From an uncultured Gammaproteobacteria bacterium (lineage in GTDB: Bacteria > Pseudomonadota > Gammaproteobacteria > Pseudomonadales > Azotimanducaceae), in contig CAJWLI010000041.1 of NCBI GenBank assembly GCA_913043075.1, positions 1-9,955 on the forward strand: a stretch of DNA of 9,955 nt, given 5' to 3'. The number at the start of each line of letters is the position of its first letter. Within the stretch, counting starts at the first letter, position 1. The notes below the pieces were generated by a model. The model saw only the letters and a list, made by a program, of their open reading frames with translations. It was not told the origin of the DNA and searched no databases. This document shows positions 6,704 to 9,955 of this stretch, in pieces. A program made the position numbers and the translations under genes.

Positions 6704-7624
6704 TTGGATCTTTTATTTCGCTCAGAGATTTTAAAAGCGATAAGGAAATATTTTTATTCTACCTCCGTCATCGAAGTTGTCACTCCAGTCCTTCAAAAAT
6801 TTGCTTCAAGCGAGGTTTTTATTGAGAGTATCGAAGTAGAAAATTACGGTTACTTGCATACTTCGCCCGAGCACGCCATGAAACATTTACTCTCTAAATA
6901 TAAAGATTCGATTTTTCAGATATGTCCTGTTTTCCGTGCGAACGAAATTGGTTCATTTCACAAGGAAGAGTTTCAGATGCTTGAATGGTATCGTAGTTCT
7001 TTCGATTTAACGAAATTGCTTGAAGAAACTGAAAAGCTTTTAAGATTTGTTTTAAAGGAGATTACCGCTAATTTTGATTGTGCTCATCTACGTTTTCCTT
7101 TTCAAAAGATTTCTTATAAATCTCTATTTCTTAATACTTTTTCGGAAAACCCTCACACTGTTTCGTTAAAGAAGCTTTTTCAGCTATCCAGAGGGCTTAA
7201 TATACCGAACATAAATCATTCTCGTTCAGAGTGTCTTGATTTTCTCTTTGCCTTAAAAATTCAACCAAAAATCGTAGCTCCGACCTTTGTTTTTGATTAT
7301 CCGGTATGTCAGGCTGCCCAATCCGAGATTTCCTTTGATGATGAAGGCGAAAAGGTGGCGAACAGATTTGAACTTTTTATCGAGGGCGTGGAGTTGGCAA
7401 ATGCATATCAGGAACTCCGAGATCCCGGTGAGCTACTTACTAGATTTAATGATAATAACGCTATTCGGCGACTTCATGGGAAAAAAGAGGTGCCGGTTGA
7501 CTATCAACTGCTTGAATCTTTACCTTTAATGCCCAAATGCGCAGGCGCGTCTCTAGGAATTGATAGATTAATGAAGATAATTTCTGGCAGTCCAGATATT
7601 AATAAATTCTACGATACTGATTGA
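6704..7624 (+). CDS. epmA: EF-P--(R)-beta-lysine ligase (LysRS paralogue)
   Basis: EpmA (PoxA/YjeA/GenX) adenylates (R)-beta-lysine made by EpmB and transfers it to the epsilon-amino group of EF-P Lys34. It has 306 residues against 325 in E. coli and consists only of a class II aminoacyl-tRNA synthetase core, without the tRNA anticodon-binding domain of LysRS. Motif 1 lies around residues 14-30 (VVTPVLQ). Motif 2 is FRANEIGSFHKEEFQMLEWYR (R78, E81, E94, W95; residues 77-97). Motif 3 is GASLGIDRL (281-289, with R288). RFELFIEGVELANAYQEL (221-238) forms part of the substrate pocket. The start is TTG, forced by an in-frame stop and supported by AAGGAGA; about 15 N-terminal residues of the E. coli protein are missing. 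S283 stands where E. coli is thought to have A298. The 3' end overlaps psd by 16 nt. Confidence 0.96.
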   Translation: MDLLFRSEILKAIRKYFYSTSVIEVVTPVLQKFASSEVFIESIEVENYGYLHTSPEHAMKHLLSKYKDSIFQICPVFRANEIGSFHKEEFQMLEWYRSSFDLTKLLEETEKLLRFVLKEITANFDCAHLRFPFQKISYKSLFLNTFSENPHTVSLKKLFQLSRGLNIPNINHSRSECLDFLFALKIQPKIVAPTFVFDYPVCQAAQSEISFDDEGEKVANRFELFIEGVELANAYQELRDPGELLTRFNDNNAIRRLHGKKEVPVDYQLLESLPLMPKCAGASLGIDRLMKIISGSPDINKFYDTD

Positions 7625-8397
7625 CCGTAAAATGCCTTTTCATTCTTTTTTAGCTTAAAGTCAAATCGATTTGAGAGAAGTAAAATTACCGTTGATCCCA
7701 TTTCAAACAATCCTATTTCGTCGCCTTTATTTAAATAGTAATTCAGTTTTTCTTCTCTATAAATCCTCGGTTCGAAGGCGGCTTTCCGCCAAAAGGGTTT
7801 GATGCCAGCAACTATCGCTGCTCCTACCATTGTAACTATCATGTCTCCACATTCTGTTTCAAAATAGAAAACAAGACGCTCATTTCGAGCGTAGAGCCCT
7901 GGAATTTCTTCAACTGTTTTAGGATTTACAGAAAAAAGCTCTCCCGGGATATAAGTGGCCGCTGTAAGTCTTCCGTCAGTTGGCATGTGAACACGATGAT
8001 AATCACTTGGCGCGAGATAAACTGTTAAGTGTGACCCTTTTGAAAAATGGTCTAGACTACTCATCCCAACAAGATCCTCAATAGAAAAAGAGTGTCCCTT
8101 TGCCTCAAGTTCCAAGTTTTCATGTATATCACCATAGTCAGCGATCAGGCCGTCACAAGGAAAACACAAACCCGACGAAAGAGGACGGCAACCCGGTTTA
8201 AGCTCTCTGCTGAAAAAGTCGTTAAAGGTTTTATATTCTTCCTTTGTATTTTTTGCTTCTGAAAGATTTACCTCGTAAAACGAACAAAAAATCGAAATTA
8301 AGAATTTTTTAATGAAGGCTACGTCACTTTTACAAAGTATCCCTATTATTCGGCTTAGACTATGCTTAGGTAAAATCTTTTGAAAAATTCCGGTCAT
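7609..8397 (-). CDS. psd: Phosphatidylserine decarboxylase proenzyme
   Basis: Psd decarboxylates phosphatidylserine to phosphatidylethanolamine at the cytoplasmic face of the inner membrane. It has 262 residues; E. coli Psd has about 322, the difference lying mainly at the C-terminus and one internal stretch. The N-terminal amphipathic, hydrophobic region (about 1-45) fits membrane association. FNDFFSRELKPG, PCDG (D82), DYHRVHMPTDG (H137), PGELFSVNP and LYARNERL match the family. Self-cleavage should occur at MGST, between G234 and S235. S235 would become the pyruvoyl group on the small alpha chain and D82/H137/S235 form the processing triad known from E. coli. E. coli has LGST at this site. 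No clear Shine-Dalgarno is seen before the ATG, but the start fits the family alignment within a few residues. It is divergent from orn (76-nt spacer) and its tail overlaps epmA. Confidence 0.96.
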   Translation of the reverse strand: MTGIFQKILPKHSLSRIIGILCKSDVAFIKKFLISIFCSFYEVNLSEAKNTKEEYKTFNDFFSRELKPGCRPLSSGLCFPCDGLIADYGDIHENLELEAKGHSFSIEDLVGMSSLDHFSKGSHLTVYLAPSDYHRVHMPTDGRLTAATYIPGELFSVNPKTVEEIPGLYARNERLVFYFETECGDMIVTMVGAAIVAGIKPFWRKAAFEPRIYREEKLNYYLNKGDEIGLFEMGSTVILLLSNRFDFKLKKNEKAFYGQSVS

Positions 8398-8473
8398 AAA
8401 TTATGGGAAGCAGTTATCGAAATGGAGTGTTTTTAAGGTACCATATGAGGGAAAAAAAATCGTCGAGATCTTT

Positions 8474-9037
8474 ATGGTATTGTCCTCTAAAATGAAAGAG
8501 AAAAACCTAGTTTGGATTGATTTAGAGATGACGGGTCTTGATCCGATCAGAGACAAGATTCTAGAAATAGCTACGTTGGTTACCGATTCAAATCTAAACA
8601 TATTGAAAGAAGCTCCCACTTTTTTTATTTCTCAACCCCAATCGATTATTGCGACTATGGATGAGTGGAATTCAAAACATCACTCAGACTCGGGATTGCT
8701 TGATTTAATTCGAACGAAAGGCGTCAATGAGGAATATGCTGAGGCTAAAGTTATAGAGGCAATCTCTCCCTACATAAATCCAGGAGTCTCTCCTCTTTGT
8801 GGCAACAGTATTTGGCAAGATCGAAGGTTTCTAGAGAGATATATGCCAAAGCTAAATAAGGTTTTCCATTACAGAAACGTGGATGTAAGCTCGATTAAAG
8901 AATTAGTTCGAAGGTGGTCTCCTCAAATTGCCATGAAGCTAAAAAAAAATGGAGCGCATAGAGCACTTGAAGATATAAAAGAATCAATAACGGAGCTTAA
9001 ATACTATCGAGACAATTGCTTTAAGTTGGATCTTTAG
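8474..9037 (+). CDS. orn: Oligoribonuclease (3'-5' exoribonuclease, DEDDh family)
   Basis: Orn degrades 2-5 nt RNA fragments, chiefly dinucleotides including pGpG from c-di-GMP breakdown, to mononucleotides in the cytoplasm; it is a homodimer. It has 187 residues (E. coli 181). All DEDDh residues are present: D16 and E18 in WIDLEMTG, D116 in GNSIWQDRRFL, and H162 and D167 in AHRALEDIKES. MDEWN and FHYRNVDVSSIKEL are family-typical. W114, next but one before D116, is usually a small residue (Gly or Cys in sequences I remember). ATG 8474 has only a weak GAGA 5 nt upstream; ATG 8492, in frame, has none and would remove six residues that E. coli partly has. The 3' end overlaps queG by 17 nt. In E. 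coli rsgA lies between psd and orn; here there is none. Confidence 0.97.
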   Translation: MVLSSKMKEKNLVWIDLEMTGLDPIRDKILEIATLVTDSNLNILKEAPTFFISQPQSIIATMDEWNSKHHSDSGLLDLIRTKGVNEEYAEAKVIEAISPYINPGVSPLCGNSIWQDRRFLERYMPKLNKVFHYRNVDVSSIKELVRRWSPQIAMKLKKNGAHRALEDIKESITELKYYRDNCFKLDL

Positions 9038-9955
9038 CATGCTGGTCTAATGCCCAGTTAATATGTTCGTCTACTAAGTTTGATAAGCCTTTTTTTTGTA
9101 AAAGAATATTCGCGGTCTTCGAACCTTTCTCGGCATTTCCTAAAGCAACCGCGATGTTTCTAAGCCACCCGTCATATCCAGCACGCCTGATAGCCGAACC
9201 TGCAGTTTTTTGATTGAAATCCTCCTTGCTCCATAGAAAAAGCTTTTCGAGATCCTCGTTGGCCAGACCATGGCGGGGTTTAAAATCGGCCTCCACGTTG
9301 TGTTTTGCATAACGATTCCAAGGGCAAACAATTTGGCAATCATCGCAGCCGAAGATTCGATTACCTAGGGCCTTACGATATTTCTCTGGAATAGCTCCAC
9401 GATTCTCAATGGTCAGATAAGAGATACATCTTTTCGCATCCAAAGTATAAGGGCCCAGGATCGCTTGGGTGGGGCAAGTTTTAATGCAGGCCTGACACTT
9501 CCCGCAAAGGTTGGGTTGCTCTTCACCTTTTTCCGCCAACGGGAGGTTTGTCAGGATTTCTCCCAGAAAGAAATACGATCCTGAGGTTTTGTTAATTAAC
9601 AAGGTGTTTTTCCCGATCCAACCCAACCCAGCCTTTACGGCAACGGCTTTTTCTAGGAGCGGTGCACTATCTGTAATTAGACGAGACTCAAATCCATCAA
9701 AATTTTTTTCTTCGCAAAAGAGCTTAATTTTTTTTTCTAATAATTTTAGTTTATTTCTAATCGTTCGATGATAGTCCCTTCCCTGCGCATATTTTGATAT
9801 AAAGCCCTTGGACCGATCTTTGAGAATTCTTTTTGATTCTGGTTCTTTCTCAAGATAGTTTATTCTCACAGAAATTATTGATTTAGTGCCTGGTTTAAGG
9901 CTACCTGGGGTCCAACGCATGTTTCCGTATTTAGCCATGTATTTCATGTCTGCGT
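9021..9955 (-). CDS. queG: Epoxyqueuosine reductase, 5' end outside window
   Basis: QueG reduces epoxyqueuosine to queuosine in the wobble position of tRNA (GUN anticodons) using cobalamin and two [4Fe-4S] clusters; it is cytoplasmic. The frame is open to the right edge. The residues before the first visible Met (AlaAsp, then MKYMAKYGNMR) align with the internal E. coli stretch EMDWMARHGMLR, so that Met at 9947 is not the start and about 50 N-terminal residues are missing. The cobalamin-binding part shows GRDYHR, TDSAPLLEKAVAVKAGLGW and the conserved Asp in TDSAP. Ferredoxin-type cysteines follow: CGKCQACIKTCP, RCISYLTIE and GCDDCQIVCPWNR. AIRRAGYDGWLRNIAVALGN is the usual C-terminal helical repeat. 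The protein stops about 30 residues before the E. coli end. Its stop lies inside orn (17-nt overlap). Confidence 0.97.
   Translation of the reverse strand, partial: ADMKYMAKYGNMRWTPGSLKPGTKSIISVRINYLEKEPESKRILKDRSKGFISKYAQGRDYHRTIRNKLKLLEKKIKLFCEEKNFDGFESRLITDSAPLLEKAVAVKAGLGWIGKNTLLINKTSGSYFFLGEILTNLPLAEKGEEQPNLCGKCQACIKTCPTQAILGPYTLDAKRCISYLTIENRGAIPEKYRKALGNRIFGCDDCQIVCPWNRYAKHNVEADFKPRHGLANEDLEKLFLWSKEDFNQKTAGSAIRRAGYDGWLRNIAVALGNAEKGSKTANILLQKKGLSNLVDEHINWALDQHAKDPT

Noticed and set aside
8401..8619. Minus-strand open frame of 72 codons over the psd-orn spacer and orn 5' end.
   Set aside because: It mostly reads the reverse of orn, has no motif and no supporting ribosome site.
1..9955. 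A hidden mobile element, defence system, CRISPR array or novel gene cluster.
   Set aside because: Nearly all bases belong to recognisable core genes; no transposase, integrase, direct-repeat array or unexplained gap was found.

Overview
The window is an ordinary, gene-dense chromosomal segment of core housekeeping genes. It is AT-rich (GC roughly 40% by eye). It most likely comes from a gammaproteobacterium: parE/parC, serB with two ACT domains, the EF-P beta-lysylation genes (efp, epmA, epmB), psd, orn and queG are a typical gammaproteobacterial set. Several adjacencies resemble those remembered from Escherichia coli (efp next to epmB in opposite orientation, a Smp/YtjB-like gene divergent from serB, psd near orn and queG) and from Pseudomonas (parC, serB, psd, orn and queG in one neighbourhood). 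The exact lineage cannot be fixed from this window. No tRNA, rRNA, CRISPR array, insertion sequence or phage gene was seen.

Layout, left to right: the 3' part of parE (1-504, +) and complete parC (532-2778, +) encode the two topoisomerase IV subunits. A two-pass membrane protein of the Smp/AhpA/YtjB type follows on the minus strand (2775-3788). It is divergent from serB, phosphoserine phosphatase (3880-5085, +). Next comes the EF-P activation block: epmB (5082-6077, -) is head-to-head with efp (6103-6675, +), and epmA follows efp (6704-7624, +). Then psd, phosphatidylserine decarboxylase (7609-8397, -), is divergent from orn, oligoribonuclease (8474-9037, +). The window ends with queG, epoxyqueuosine reductase (9021-9955, -), whose 5' end lies outside.

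The genes fall into short transcription units that alternate strand. All four convergent junctions overlap (by 4, 4, 16 and 17 nt) and none has a GC-rich hairpin terminator. The three divergent junctions are short (91, 25 and 76 nt). No stretch longer than 300 bases lacks a gene. EpmB makes (R)-beta-lysine, EpmA attaches it to Lys34 of EF-P, and modified EF-P relieves ribosome stalling at polyproline, so 5082-7624 is one functional module.

I see no undescribed system. The points most worth a second look are: a cytoplasmic domain in the Smp-like protein that resembles a class III nucleotidyl cyclase without its metal-binding residues; a serine at the presumed substrate-specificity position of EpmA; the compact efp/epmB head-to-head junction; and the run of overlapping convergent genes.
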